In this document: piece by piece, positions 34,257-44,396 of the stretch
Numbering within the stretch: position 1 is the first letter of the stretch
Layout: each line of letters opens with the position of its first letter
Origin: Agathobacter sp.
GTDB lineage: Bacteria; Bacillota; Clostridia; Lachnospirales; Lachnospiraceae
DNA: 64,000 nt
Direction of reading: 5' to 3'
NCBI GenBank assembly: GCA_017409825.1
Contig: JAFQRZ010000018.1
Span: 80,582-144,581 of the forward strand
Notes under the pieces: generated by a model
The model's input: the letters and a program-made list of their open reading frames with translations, nothing else
The model's database searches: none
Told to the model about the DNA's origin: nothing
Program-made: the position numbers and the translations under genes

Positions 34257-35114
34257 ATGAATAAAAAATATACAGCAACCATATTTGCAATTCTGGCTGC
34301 AGCACTGTATGCCATCAATATACCAATATCAAAAATATTATTAACTCAGGTATCGCCAACCATGATGGCTGCCTTTTTATATCTTGGCGCAGGTCTAGGA
34401 CTTTTTCTCTATCAACTTCTTACACAAAAAAAGGAAAGTGGCGAACCACTTTCCAAAGATGATTTACCATATACAATTGGAATGATAGTCTTAGATATCG
34501 CTGCTCCGATTTTACTTATGCTAGGCTTACAGCAAACCAATTCTGCCAATGCCTCTTTGCTTAATAATTTTGAAATCGTAGCTACATCATTGATTGCATT
34601 TTTTATCTTTAAGGAAGCTATTTCAAAAAAGCTAGGCTTTGCTATCGTTTTGGTTACTATCGCAAGTATCGCTTTGAGTTTTGAAGGAACCGGTAGTTTT
34701 GATTTTAATATAGGCTCCCTCTTTGTCCTTGGCGCGGCTTCTTGCTGGGGACTGGAAAACAACTGCACCCGAATGCTTAGTTCCAAGAGTTCTGTACAGA
34801 TTACTACTATCAAAGGTATTTTTTCGGGGCTTGGTAGTTTGATTGTGGCACTCGTAATTGGAGAACCATTTCCTGCTCTAGTTTCTATCTTTGCTGTTTT
34901 AGTTTTAGGATTTATTTCCTATGGCCTTAGCATCAATTTTTATATCAAGGCACAAAAGGATTTAGGCGCTGCAAAAACCAGTGCTTATTATGCGATTGCA
35001 CCATTCCTGGGCGCTGCCTTTGGAATGTTGCTACTCCAGGAAAGACCTGGGGTTCAGTTCTATGTAGGACTTGTGATTATGATTGCAGCTACAGTGCTAA
35101 TGATAAAGGATTAA
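34257..35114 (+). CDS. EamA/DMT-family transporter
   Basis: 285 aa with ten hydrophobic segments in two EamA repeats. AALYAINIPISKILL opens the first repeat, with GLQQTNSANASLLNN at its end. LGAASCWGLENNCTR opens the second, which ends YYAIAPFLGAAFGMLLLQE. Members export amino acids or other metabolites; the substrate cannot be assigned. GAGGA precedes the start. A single gene, convergent with the ATPase gene. Confidence 0.9.
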   Translation: MNKKYTATIFAILAAALYAINIPISKILLTQVSPTMMAAFLYLGAGLGLFLYQLLTQKKESGEPLSKDDLPYTIGMIVLDIAAPILLMLGLQQTNSANASLLNNFEIVATSLIAFFIFKEAISKKLGFAIVLVTIASIALSFEGTGSFDFNIGSLFVLGAASCWGLENNCTRMLSSKSSVQITTIKGIFSGLGSLIVALVIGEPFPALVSIFAVLVLGFISYGLSINFYIKAQKDLGAAKTSAYYAIAPFLGAAFGMLLLQERPGVQFYVGLVIMIAATVLMIKD

Positions 35115-35127
35115 CTTTATTAAACAA

Positions 35128-35155
35128 CTAATGCCACCCATTCCGGTGGCATTAG
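35128..35155. terminator. Terminator-like hairpin between EamA and ATPase genes
   Basis: Perfect 11-bp arms CTAATGCCACC/GGTGGCATTAG around CATTCC. T-runs are weak on both sides. Confidence 0.6.
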
Positions 35156-35159
35156 TAAT

Positions 35160-36539
35160 CTAATCTTCAAACTCTTTTCTTCTTTCTTCCTCTGGTAAAT
35201 TCATCCATTTTAAGTAATCTTTTAGTAAAAATGTGCAAAAATACGGGAATGTATATATACTATCACTAAAACCAACATTTCCAGCAGTAAACTTTATTCC
35301 CCACTGAATATCTGGATATGCTTGGCTCTGAATTAATGTACGAAGTGACTTTGCGGTTCCATTTGTTGCTTTTACTTCCACTGGAACTAAAGAATCTTGT
35401 GTACGAACAAAAAAATCTTCTTCCAATCTTGAGTCATCTTTTTTGTAATAATACAGTCCATATCCACATTTTGTTAATGCTTCTCCTACTATATTTTCAT
35501 ACAAAGCGCCCTTGTACACATCGAGATTTTTATTTGCTCTTAAATCTTCCTGCGCTTCTTCATCAAGCATAGAAACAAACAAACCTGTATCAAAAAAATA
35601 TAATTTATACTTACTATCACTATAATTTCCTTTCAAAGGTAATTCAGGAAAATTCATACAATAGCAAATATTTATGATACCAGCATCTCTTAACCATTCA
35701 ATACAACCACGATAATCACCAAAACGTGCACCTTTTGCCACCTTTGATATCTGAAATTTTTTATTATCTTTCCCTAATTGGACTGGAATTTGCTCAAATA
35801 CATTTAAAATTCTAGTTTGATCTACACCTTCCACATACTTTCGAATGTCTTCTTTGTAGTCATTTAAAAGTTGATGCTGGATATCCAATGTACCTTCAAA
35901 AGTATCATTTTTTATATATTCTCGTACAACTGCCGGCATACCTCCTAAAATACAATAATCTAAAAACAGATTACTATACTGCTTCATTTCTAACTCATTG
36001 AATGGTAGTCCAGTTTTCATATGCCAAAACATTTCTTCTATTGCAATATTATCATATCCTTTTGCCCATAAAAATTCTTCAAAATCCATAGAAAACATAT
36101 TGTAGTCTACTTTATATCCTACACTATTACTTTCAATTCTTCTATAGTGAATACCAAGTAATGAACCACTGCATATAATATCAAACCTTCCGTCTATTTT
36201 GAAAAATTTTAATGCTGTAGCTATTTCCGGAAATTCCTGCAGTTCATCAAAGAAAATAAGAGTCTTTTGAGGTATAAATTTTTTCGAAGGGTCAATGCGA
36301 GAAATATTACGAATAATATCATCTGCCTTATATCCATCTTCTATAATCATCTTATACTTTGGCTCTTCTACAAAATTGATTTCTATAAAACTTTCGTAAT
36401 TTTCTCCTGCAAACTTCTTTATAGATTCAGTTTTTCCTACCTGTCTAGGTCCTTTTACAATTAATGGCTTTCTATCATTATTTTGTTTCCAAATAGACAA
36501 AAATGCATCTATTTTACGTTTTAAATATAACTCTTCCAT
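35160..36539 (-). CDS. AAA ATPase with DUF4143 C-terminal domain
   Basis: 459 aa. Walker A GPRQVGKT near residue 30, Walker B LIFFDELQEF near 94-103 and the sensor-like IICSGSLLG. The C-terminal half (LFFDTGLFV-type segment and RLEEDFFVRTQDSLVPVEVKA) is the DUF4143 nuclease-like domain. The family is abundant in gut clostridia and its role is unclear. AGGAGG precedes the start. Promoter repeats lie upstream. Confidence 0.9.
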   Translation of the reverse strand: MEELYLKRKIDAFLSIWKQNNDRKPLIVKGPRQVGKTESIKKFAGENYESFIEINFVEEPKYKMIIEDGYKADDIIRNISRIDPSKKFIPQKTLIFFDELQEFPEIATALKFFKIDGRFDIICSGSLLGIHYRRIESNSVGYKVDYNMFSMDFEEFLWAKGYDNIAIEEMFWHMKTGLPFNELEMKQYSNLFLDYCILGGMPAVVREYIKNDTFEGTLDIQHQLLNDYKEDIRKYVEGVDQTRILNVFEQIPVQLGKDNKKFQISKVAKGARFGDYRGCIEWLRDAGIINICYCMNFPELPLKGNYSDSKYKLYFFDTGLFVSMLDEEAQEDLRANKNLDVYKGALYENIVGEALTKCGYGLYYYKKDDSRLEEDFFVRTQDSLVPVEVKATNGTAKSLRTLIQSQAYPDIQWGIKFTAGNVGFSDSIYTFPYFCTFLLKDYLKWMNLPEEERRKEFED

Positions 36540-36562
36540 AGGATGCCCTCCTTTTGTTTACT

Positions 36563-36620
36563 ATAGTATACAAAAATATGAGCGAGTTATGCAAGTATTT
36601 TACAAAAAAATGAGCGAGTT
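36563..36620 (-). promoter_or_regulatory. ATPase promoter with tandem 20-bp direct repeats
   Basis: TACAAAAATATGAGCGAGTT (36569-36588) and TACAAAAAAATGAGCGAGTT (36601-36620) differ at one base and are 32 bp apart. On the minus strand one copy fills the spacer between TTGCAT and TATACT boxes, and the other lies upstream of the -35. Likely operator sites. Confidence 0.6.
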
Positions 36621-36637
36621 TTTGCTAATTTAACAAC

Positions 36638-36664
36638 AAAAATACCACCCTTTTAACAGGGTGG
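36638..36664 (-). terminator. Terminator after the GH3 gene
   Basis: CCACCCT (36645-36651) and AGGGTGG (36658-36664), then TATTTTTG on the minus strand. Confidence 0.75.
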
Positions 36665-36671
36665 CATCTTT

Positions 36672-39020
36672 TTATACTTTTTTGATTTTTAAGATTAACT
36701 TCAACACATTCTTGGCAGTCCTCTGTAATTCTCCACGAGTAATACCATCTGGTTTATCGATTGTCTTTAATAATGTGCCATCCGATGAGTACTTTTTGTT
36801 CACATGACCCATATTACCTGGCATAAGTACATCTACCTGTGCTCTCACACGGTAAGCATTATCTTTCATCTTAGGAAACTCAGGACTAGCACTCTTTCGC
36901 ATCCACCAATCCGTAATAACTACACCATCATAGCCCCATTCTTTTCGAAGAATAGTTGTTACCAAATCATAGTTATAATGCGACCATACACCGTTAATCT
37001 TATTGTAAGAAGTCATAAGTACATTTGGTTTGCTTTCCTTAATACAAATCTCAAATCCGCGCAAATAGATTTCTCTCAATGCTCTTTCCGAAAGTCTAGA
37101 ATCATTGGTATTTCTCTTAGTCTCCTGATTGTTGCATGCGAAATGCTTTGGACAACAGGAGCCTCCCTGACTCTGTACACCACGTACCACAGCTGCTGCT
37201 ATTTTTCCTGTAAGGAGTGGATCTTCTGAGAAGTATTCAAAATTTCGTCCACACAATGGATTTCTATGAATATTCATACCTGGTGATAAGACTACGTCCA
37301 AATCATGCTTTTGCATTTCTTTTCCCACTTGTACGAAAAGATTTTCTACCAAAACATCATCGAATGTGCAAGCCAAACCAGTTCCACATGGAAGCAAAGC
37401 CGTAAATCTCTTTAAACGAAGTCCTGCTGGGCCATCTGCGGTAATAATTGGTGGAACACCCTTTTCACGAAGGGATGGGATAACGCCACCGAAAGCCCCC
37501 GCATTGCCTGCTACACCAAGACTGCTTCCCATGGCTCCTTCGCCTCGGGTAAGTGCTTCTAATTCTTTGTCATTTAACTGCGCAATAAATGCTTCTAATG
37601 ATACTTTTCCCTGTGCTACATCTGCGAAACGATATCCTTGATCTCCTGTAAAAGAAATTTCCTCTGGTAATCGCTCCAAGATTCTCTGGCGTAAATCTAC
37701 TGACTTATTGCAAGCACTTTCACATTGCTCGATACATTTTGTTTCTGTAAGAGAAATACTTCCTGCGAGCTGTTCTCCTACATAAAAATGATACTCGCCC
37801 TGTTCCAACACGAATGCATTTTTGTAAGCTGTCTTTCCTGCATCATCATAAGAAGCAATGCATTTGTCATCAAAGATAAGCTGTACAACATCCTTTTCCC
37901 CAGCTTGTATTTCTTTTGTCTTTGCATAAGCGACTAAAGTTTTTGTAGGCTTTCCAAGCTCGCCCTGTGGTGCCTTGCACCATGCCATTACGACTTCGCG
38001 ACCTGTAAAACCACCTGTATTCTCCACATCAACCGTAATCTTATATACACCATTTTCACTCACAAAAGCAACTGGATTTGTCTGGAAACTTGTATAGGAA
38101 AGTCCATAGCCAAATGGATAAAGCACTTTTTCCTTGGCATAGGTTTCGAAATGACGATATCCAACATAAATATCTTCTTTATACTCGTTATATTCCTTCC
38201 CACCGAAATTCGAACTACTTGGATAGTCCTCATAATTTCTAGCTATGGTATCTGCTAACTTTCCACAAGGATTTACCGCACCTGTCAAAACATCAGCTAT
38301 GGCATTTCCACTTTCCATGCCGCCTTGCCATACATACAGAAGAGAGGAAATCTTATCTCCATAGTTTTCTACCCAGGACATATCTATGATATTTCCTATA
38401 TTCATCAATACGACGGTATGGGTGAATGCTGTTGTGACTTTGTCCAGCATATCCATTTCCTGCTCGGTCAAATAGTAACTGCCTTGCGTCAAAGTATTTT
38501 CTCTGTCTTCGCCTGCTGCACGTCCAATTACCACTACTGCCGTATCACAACGCTTTGCTGCTCCAGAAACCATATCCTGTTCCAAAGGCATTTCTGGATG
38601 GCTCATAGGCCAATGTCCCCACCAGCCATGATATGCTTTGTTGTCCTCGCTATTACACCAGTCGTCATATACTTTTGCTAAGTCTTTGTCGAATGCTACA
38701 CCAGCATTCACAAGTCCTTCCATGAGGTTCACTCGATATGGCGGATGTACATCTCCACCACTTCCGTAGCCTACATAGAACCAATCCAACTGACAGCGTC
38801 CAAACACCGCCACTGGCTTTTCCTTTTGCAAAGGAAGCGTGCCATCATTTTTCAAAAGCACGCAGCTTTCTGCTGCACAACGTCTTGCAAAGGATGCCAT
38901 TTCAGGCGTAACATTGTCATTTCCTGTAGCCATATTCTCTTCCTGCATAAGACCATTTCCCATGCCCCAGTCAACGACTCGCTGGACAAACATGCCCATT
39001 TTTTGTTTTAATTTATTCAT
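36672..39020 (-). CDS. GH3 beta-glycosidase with permuted domain order
   Basis: 782 aa, no signal peptide. The sandwich-type domain comes first: RRCAAESCVLLKNDGTLPL near residue 48, GYGSGGDVHPPYRV, DIYVGYRHFETYA and a fibronectin-like part near 310-420. The barrel follows: ITADGPAGLRLKRF, MNIHRNPLCGRNFEYFSEDP, KHFACNNQETKRN and the nucleophile Asp in GVVITDWWMRK near residue 705. Likely beta-glucosidase. GAGG precedes the start. It is the last gene after the transporter and GH78, so it may remove glucose once rhamnose has been cut from a rhamnosyl-glucoside. Confidence 0.9.
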   Translation of the reverse strand: MNKLKQKMGMFVQRVVDWGMGNGLMQEENMATGNDNVTPEMASFARRCAAESCVLLKNDGTLPLQKEKPVAVFGRCQLDWFYVGYGSGGDVHPPYRVNLMEGLVNAGVAFDKDLAKVYDDWCNSEDNKAYHGWWGHWPMSHPEMPLEQDMVSGAAKRCDTAVVVIGRAAGEDRENTLTQGSYYLTEQEMDMLDKVTTAFTHTVVLMNIGNIIDMSWVENYGDKISSLLYVWQGGMESGNAIADVLTGAVNPCGKLADTIARNYEDYPSSSNFGGKEYNEYKEDIYVGYRHFETYAKEKVLYPFGYGLSYTSFQTNPVAFVSENGVYKITVDVENTGGFTGREVVMAWCKAPQGELGKPTKTLVAYAKTKEIQAGEKDVVQLIFDDKCIASYDDAGKTAYKNAFVLEQGEYHFYVGEQLAGSISLTETKCIEQCESACNKSVDLRQRILERLPEEISFTGDQGYRFADVAQGKVSLEAFIAQLNDKELEALTRGEGAMGSSLGVAGNAGAFGGVIPSLREKGVPPIITADGPAGLRLKRFTALLPCGTGLACTFDDVLVENLFVQVGKEMQKHDLDVVLSPGMNIHRNPLCGRNFEYFSEDPLLTGKIAAAVVRGVQSQGGSCCPKHFACNNQETKRNTNDSRLSERALREIYLRGFEICIKESKPNVLMTSYNKINGVWSHYNYDLVTTILRKEWGYDGVVITDWWMRKSASPEFPKMKDNAYRVRAQVDVLMPGNMGHVNKKYSSDGTLLKTIDKPDGITRGELQRTAKNVLKLILKIKKV

Positions 39021-39034
39021 CTTTTTTATCCTCT

Positions 39035-41599
39035 TTAAAATTGATAAGCTCCTGCTTCACAAACCCTTTCTCGTCCATCTGGCAAGCTCACTTTCGCTGT
39101 CGTATTCGCAGGAATCTCCACTTCAAACTGATATGTACCATCTTCCTGACGATTCCAACCACTTACCACTTTACCATACACGCTATTGTACACAGCCTTT
39201 GCATGCGCAAAGCTTCCACCTGGTTTTGGAGCGATAACAAATTCGTTTTCACCTGCCACATGAATGCCACACATGGTTTCGAAAAGCCACTGGCAAACAG
39301 CACCTTTTGAATAGTGATTAAGCGATCCGATACCACCTGACTTACTCTTTGGTCCTTCCCATGCTTCCCAAATAGTGGTAGCGCCTGCCTTTGGCATGGA
39401 AAGCCATCCTGGAATCTCTTCGTTTTCCAGTAAACGATAAGCAGCTTCCAAATCAATATCTGCCAACACATCCAAGATAAGGGGTGTAGACAAAAAGCCG
39501 GTACCTAATCTCCATCCATAGTTTTCCATGGCCTGAACCAAGCGTTTTTTAGCAAAAGTGTTCTGCTCTTCACTCAGTAATCCAAATGCTAAAGGACGAA
39601 CCAACTGCGCCTGTCTATCCGTATCTAAACTATACTCTTCGGTCTGCACCAATGCCTGATATGCCTTGATACAGCCTTCCTTGTATTCTCTATAATTGTC
39701 CAAATCCTCTATATGTCCAAGTGCAGTCGCTATCTCTTCCATCAAACTCATAACATACGCTGTATATGCTGTGGATACCTCTGGGTGAGGTGCAGCAAAG
39801 TCATACCACTGGAACTGACATACTTCTGCTGGCTCAGCCCATTCGCCATAAGACTGACCACGATTGACTACATATTTCTTTGCATCACCTTTTAAATGCA
39901 ATGGTTTCGCAAATGGACCACCCCATTTTCCGCATCTACTTTGCATAAAATGAGCGTAGGCTTTCATTCTATCGTAATATTCTTCCAAAATTACCTTATC
40001 ACCAAATAACTTCCAGAACTGATATGGCATGATGATGCCAAAATCCGCCCAGCCTACACTGCCGTTCATAACCCACATGTAAAAGTCTACACCGCCAGCT
40101 GGAGCAATCTGTGGCAATCGTCCACTCTTTAACTGCCAATCATATACATCTCGCAAGTACTTCTTTGAAAAACTAGCATAATCCACCAAATACGATGCTG
40201 TCTGGAAAAATATCTGTGCATCCCCTGTCCATCCATGACGCTCTCGTGTTGGACAATCTGTAGGAATATCAGCACTATTACTCTTGGTAGACCAAAGAGT
40301 GGCATCTACCAGCTGGTTCAAAAGGGGATGAGAGCTGGTAAATGCACCTGCCTGTTCAAATGCGGAATATACTGCGATTCCTACGAAATCCTCTGGCTTA
40401 ATCTCTATATCCGTATCCACTTCCACATATTGGAAACCAAAGATAGCGAATCTCGTCTTATATGTATTTCTTCCATCTTTACAGTTGTAAATCACCTGCT
40501 GTAGTGGAGTCGTTTTCTTCTTTGTCGCACACTGAATATTTTTCTGTGTGAGTTCTCCCTCTTCATCCAATAGTTCGCCAAATCGAAGGACTACTTTATC
40601 CCCTGCTTTTGCTTCTAAATCGAAAGATAGATAACCTGCAAAATTCTGTCCGAAATCTAGTATCTTCTTTCCCGATGGTGCTGTTTTCATTGTTGCAGAA
40701 AAATGCTCACACTCTTTCATTGGGACATTATTGGAAGCGGTCGGAGTTACATCATGGAAAGTAAGTTTCGCTTTTCCACTGTAACTTGGTACCTTTGATG
40801 ACTCGATGATCTCTCCATCCTTATTGTCTGCAAAACGAATTGGTCCATCATTTGACCAGCCCCATGACGTATCGGAGCAAATCATTTCTTTACTTCCATC
40901 TTCGTATGTAATCTCGAGTTGACCTAAGAATTTCGTCTCAGTTCCATACTGATTCGTAAGACCCCAGGCACCTGTACTACCGCGATACCAACCATCTGCC
41001 AGCATAACAGTAAGTTGGTTTTTACCTTCTCTCAACTGCTTTGTCACGTCAATGGTCTGATACTGGATTCGTTTCTTATAATCCGTAATTCCTGGAGCAA
41101 GCACAAACTCGCCACACTTTTCTTCATTGAGGCAAGCTTCGTATACTCCACAGGCGGTTGCATAGAGTCTAGCTTTTTTGACAGTTTTCTCAACAAAAAA
41201 TTCTCTGCGAAAACAATCCACCGGATATCTCTTTTTCTTATTTACTTTGTAATTTCCTGTAATCCAATTTGCTTTCCAATCGGATTTTGCAAGGAGTCCA
41301 ATTTCAAATGTCGCTTCCTCCGACCATTCGCCTTGGATACCATTTTCATCCCAAAGACATACCTTCCAATTCACGATAACTCTGCTCGTCAAATCCGCAC
41401 CACTCCAAGGAATATGCACCATCTGCGAGCTCATTACTTTGTCAGAATCCCAAAGCAAATTTTCGTCCTCATCTGTCGCACGTATCTGATACGCTGACTG
41501 TTTCTTACCTCCTTCACAGTTCCAAGAAAGACGTGGTCTTGTGATATCGATACCGATTGGATTCTTTAAATATTCTACACGTAATCTAGTTGCTCTCAT
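39035..41599 (-). CDS. GH78 alpha-L-rhamnosidase
   Basis: 855 aa from MRATRLRVEYLKNPIGID; the ribosome site GGAGA lies 10 bases upstream. Hydrolyses terminal alpha-L-rhamnose by an inverting mechanism. The order is N-terminal fibronectin-like region, beta domain with ADGWYRGSTGAWGLT, GH78 (alpha/alpha)6 barrel with DCPTRERHGWTGDAQIF near residue 450, and C-terminal beta-sandwich with MCGIHVAGENEFVIAPKPGG. No signal peptide. It shares the architecture of the GH78 at 52919. Second in the transporter-GH78-GH3 operon; freed rhamnose would enter rhaABD. Confidence 0.93.
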   Translation of the reverse strand: MRATRLRVEYLKNPIGIDITRPRLSWNCEGGKKQSAYQIRATDEDENLLWDSDKVMSSQMVHIPWSGADLTSRVIVNWKVCLWDENGIQGEWSEEATFEIGLLAKSDWKANWITGNYKVNKKKRYPVDCFRREFFVEKTVKKARLYATACGVYEACLNEEKCGEFVLAPGITDYKKRIQYQTIDVTKQLREGKNQLTVMLADGWYRGSTGAWGLTNQYGTETKFLGQLEITYEDGSKEMICSDTSWGWSNDGPIRFADNKDGEIIESSKVPSYSGKAKLTFHDVTPTASNNVPMKECEHFSATMKTAPSGKKILDFGQNFAGYLSFDLEAKAGDKVVLRFGELLDEEGELTQKNIQCATKKKTTPLQQVIYNCKDGRNTYKTRFAIFGFQYVEVDTDIEIKPEDFVGIAVYSAFEQAGAFTSSHPLLNQLVDATLWSTKSNSADIPTDCPTRERHGWTGDAQIFFQTASYLVDYASFSKKYLRDVYDWQLKSGRLPQIAPAGGVDFYMWVMNGSVGWADFGIIMPYQFWKLFGDKVILEEYYDRMKAYAHFMQSRCGKWGGPFAKPLHLKGDAKKYVVNRGQSYGEWAEPAEVCQFQWYDFAAPHPEVSTAYTAYVMSLMEEIATALGHIEDLDNYREYKEGCIKAYQALVQTEEYSLDTDRQAQLVRPLAFGLLSEEQNTFAKKRLVQAMENYGWRLGTGFLSTPLILDVLADIDLEAAYRLLENEEIPGWLSMPKAGATTIWEAWEGPKSKSGGIGSLNHYSKGAVCQWLFETMCGIHVAGENEFVIAPKPGGSFAHAKAVYNSVYGKVVSGWNRQEDGTYQFEVEIPANTTAKVSLPDGRERVCEAGAYQF

Positions 41600-41621
41600 A
41601 TTTCGCTTTTCTCCAAAAACT

Positions 41622-43064
41622 TTAGTGTGTTTCTTTCCACTGTCGAATTTCTTCCTGCTCTTTATCAATCGTTTTTTCGATATTGATAAATGCCAAGCAT
41701 ACTATCATAAGTATTGCTGTAATGATTTCGAATCCAAGGAATCCGAATGTAAACCAATTCTGAGTAGCGGCATTCTGTACTGCTGCAACAGTCTCTCCAT
41801 TTACGAATTCTGGAGCTATATAACCGCATTTTGCAAGCATCATATTAAACACACCATTTGCAACACCTGCAGCAATCGTCATAATGATTGTAAGAAGAGA
41901 TGCTGACAAACCGTCACAACGGAAATGGAATCTCCATTCAATATGGTCTAAAACATCTGCAAAAAGTGCCATCAGTACATAAGCACATGGCAATCCACCG
42001 ATATTTTTAATAAACTGGCCGATTAAAACTACCACCATATTAGTAGGAGCGATTAAGCAAACCGCGCCACCGATTGCATAGAGCACAAAGCCTGCCATCG
42101 TAAGATTTCTTTTTCCAAACTTCTTTGCCAATGGCCATACAGCAAAAATACCGATGCCCATAGGAATACCGCCGATAACAGATACCAGCGTCTGGGTAAT
42201 ACCATCGTTATAGCTACCTAATACATAATTACAATAATATATAAGAGAAATATTTTTAATGTTGCTTCCCAAATGATATATCATCAAATATAAGAATAAA
42301 CATACCCAATACTTATCTAAAATAACACTCTTTAACTGTGTAAGGAGTGGAATGCTTTCCTGTTTTACATCTGCATTTTCTGCTGTTACACGTTCTTTGG
42401 TGTAATAGTATTCCAACAAAGTAAGTGGTAACGCTAAAATCGCAATGATTCCCATAACTGTAATCCATGCACTCTTATCAACCCCAATCATAGGAAGAAC
42501 AACCATTGGGAAAATAAGTGCTACGATAATACCACTAATCATAACGCTGGAAATATTATTAAATACAGACAATCCGCCACGTTGCTGTGTATCTCGAATT
42601 GATAATGGAACCATAAGATTGTGGCTCATATTATAAATCGTAAAAGCGATGGAATAAAATAAGTTGTATGACAACATTACCCATACTACCTGTACTGTTT
42701 CACTTGCATTTGGCACCATGAATAAAAGTAATGCCGTGATTGTAATGAGTGGTGCAGAAAACAATAACCATGGTCTTGCCTTTCCTTCTTTGGTACGAGT
42801 ACGCTCAATCACCTGTCCCATGATAACATTTGTAATTGCATCGATGATTTTTGATACGATTGGGAAAATCACAAGGAACGATCCTCCCCAGATTCCACCC
42901 AATTTAAGAACATCTGTATAATATACATTTAAGTAAGATGCCAGTACTGCATTCAAAAGCAATGCTCCAGCTGGTCCCACCAAATACCCCAGCCATTTTT
43001 CGCTGGCTACTACATTGTCACTTTTTACTCGCGATGCGAATAATTTGTTTTCGATAAACTTCAT
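41622..43064 (-). CDS. GPH/MelB-type sugar symporter
   Basis: 480 aa from [17 protein letters not shown], with GGAGG 9 bases upstream. Twelve membrane segments: [47 protein letters not shown] and the [11 protein letters not shown] loop. Close to the transporter at 11272 in sequence. First gene of the operon with GH78 and GH3, so rhamnosyl-glucosides are the likely cargo. It faces an AraC gene across 140 bp. Confidence 0.9.
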   Translation of the reverse strand: MKFIENKLFASRVKSDNVVASEKWLGYLVGPAGALLLNAVLASYLNVYYTDVLKLGGIWGGSFLVIFPIVSKIIDAITNVIMGQVIERTRTKEGKARPWLLFSAPLITITALLLFMVPNASETVQVVWVMLSYNLFYSIAFTIYNMSHNLMVPLSIRDTQQRGGLSVFNNISSVMISGIIVALIFPMVVLPMIGVDKSAWITVMGIIAILALPLTLLEYYYTKERVTAENADVKQESIPLLTQLKSVILDKYWVCLFLYLMIYHLGSNIKNISLIYYCNYVLGSYNDGITQTLVSVIGGIPMGIGIFAVWPLAKKFGKRNLTMAGFVLYAIGGAVCLIAPTNMVVVLIGQFIKNIGGLPCAYVLMALFADVLDHIEWRFHFRCDGLSASLLTIIMTIAAGVANGVFNMMLAKCGYIAPEFVNGETVAAVQNAATQNWFTFGFLGFEIITAILMIVCLAFINIEKTIDKEQEEIRQWKETH

Positions 43065-43204
43065 TCTAATTTCCTCCATTTGTATGATAATCTACACGCA
43101 TTCTATATTCTCATAATACTAAAAAAGCGCATTCTTTTCTTGCACAATTATTTTATTTTTAGTATATTTGTCTTATCAATATTCTGTTTAAGTGAGGAAC
43201 GCAT
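43065..43204. promoter_or_regulatory. Divergent promoter region with inverted and direct repeats
   Basis: ATACTAAAAA (43116-43125) and TTTTTAGTAT (43156-43165) form a perfect 10-bp inverted repeat. CGCATTCT occurs at 43097-43104 and 43128-43135, 31 bp apart (three turns). Either could bind the AraC protein encoded next door. Confidence 0.5.
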
Positions 43205-44395
43205 ATGAAAAATATCGATTATGATTACATAGTAGAAAACATGTCCGAATTGGCATGTATTCCAATACGAATTTACAAAAACGATCAATTTGTAAAATTC
43301 TATTCTCCAATTCCTTTTGATATAGACCCTGCAACACTATATATTGACAAATTATTATCTATTGAAAAGAAAATAAGTTATTATATCACTCCGTATTACG
43401 AGTATTATGGCATTGTACATCATATGGAATACACGCTCATTTTGGGTCCCACATTTCAAATTCCAATCACCAAGCAAAATGCTCGTGAAATGATGTTTCT
43501 GCTTGGAGTGGAAGAAAGCAAACGTGAAAACTATCAGTCCATGTTACAGCGCATTACCCCTATGCCACTTCAACTTTTTTTGCACTTTCTATGCCTTTTA
43601 AACTTTTATTTGAGCGACGAAAAACACAATGTATCAGATATATTACTATTTGACTCTTCCAGCGGTGTTTCTTTACAAGAAATGCAAAGTTCTGAAGAAC
43701 TTCCATCGAACTATGAAAACGATACACCAGATGAACCTGCCCATACCTCCTATGATTTTGAAAAAAAATTGTGTGGTTATATTAGAAATGGAGACCCACA
43801 AGGCCTTTTAGAATTTTTCTCTCATGCCTCTCCTGGACAGGCTGGAAAAATCGGTGACACATATATTCGTCAGTTAAAAAATATTTTTATTGTATCTGCT
43901 ACCCTAGCTTCCCGCGCAGCCATTGAAGGCGGACTTCCGGTAGAAGAAGCTTTAACTCTGAGTGATGAATATATTCGTCATAGTGAAAAATATAACGCTG
44001 CCGAACCTATTAATAATCTTCAATATCATATGATTTTAGATTATGCCACACAAGTGCATGATCTAAACCACGGGAAAAATTATAGTAAAGTAATACGCGA
44101 CGCAATTTCCTATATCCGAGATCATCTAACTGAAAATATTCGTATCGAACAATTAGCAGAAGTAACTTTTCTTAGTAGAAGCCAGCTTTCTGTTCGCTTC
44201 CGTGAAGAAACAGGGATGACAATTACGGAATATATCCGCTTACAAAAAATCAAAAAAGCCCAGGAGTTTTTGACCTCAACGGATAAAACTCCAATTGAAA
44301 TCAGTACTTACCTGGGCTTTTCATCACAAAGTCATTTTCAAAAAGTATTTAAAGATATCACCGGAATGACGCCAAAAGAATACCGCGAAAAATAA
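43205..44395 (+). CDS. AraC-family regulator, about 400-aa type
   Basis: 396 aa, third copy of the local AraC architecture. The sensor region has LILGPTFQIP and LASRAAIEGGLPVEEAL. DNA-binding helices are RIEQLAEVTFLSRSQLSVRF and TPIEISTYLGFSSQSHFQKV, ending in GMTPKEYREK. GAGG precedes the start by 7 bases. It is divergent from the transporter-GH78-GH3 operon. It ends 1 bp before the stop of the convergent lipoprotein gene, with no terminator seen. Confidence 0.9.
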   Translation: MKNIDYDYIVENMSELACIPIRIYKNDQFVKFYSPIPFDIDPATLYIDKLLSIEKKISYYITPYYEYYGIVHHMEYTLILGPTFQIPITKQNAREMMFLLGVEESKRENYQSMLQRITPMPLQLFLHFLCLLNFYLSDEKHNVSDILLFDSSSGVSLQEMQSSEELPSNYENDTPDEPAHTSYDFEKKLCGYIRNGDPQGLLEFFSHASPGQAGKIGDTYIRQLKNIFIVSATLASRAAIEGGLPVEEALTLSDEYIRHSEKYNAAEPINNLQYHMILDYATQVHDLNHGKNYSKVIRDAISYIRDHLTENIRIEQLAEVTFLSRSQLSVRFREETGMTITEYIRLQKIKKAQEFLTSTDKTPIEISTYLGFSSQSHFQKVFKDITGMTPKEYREK

Positions 44396-44396
44396 T

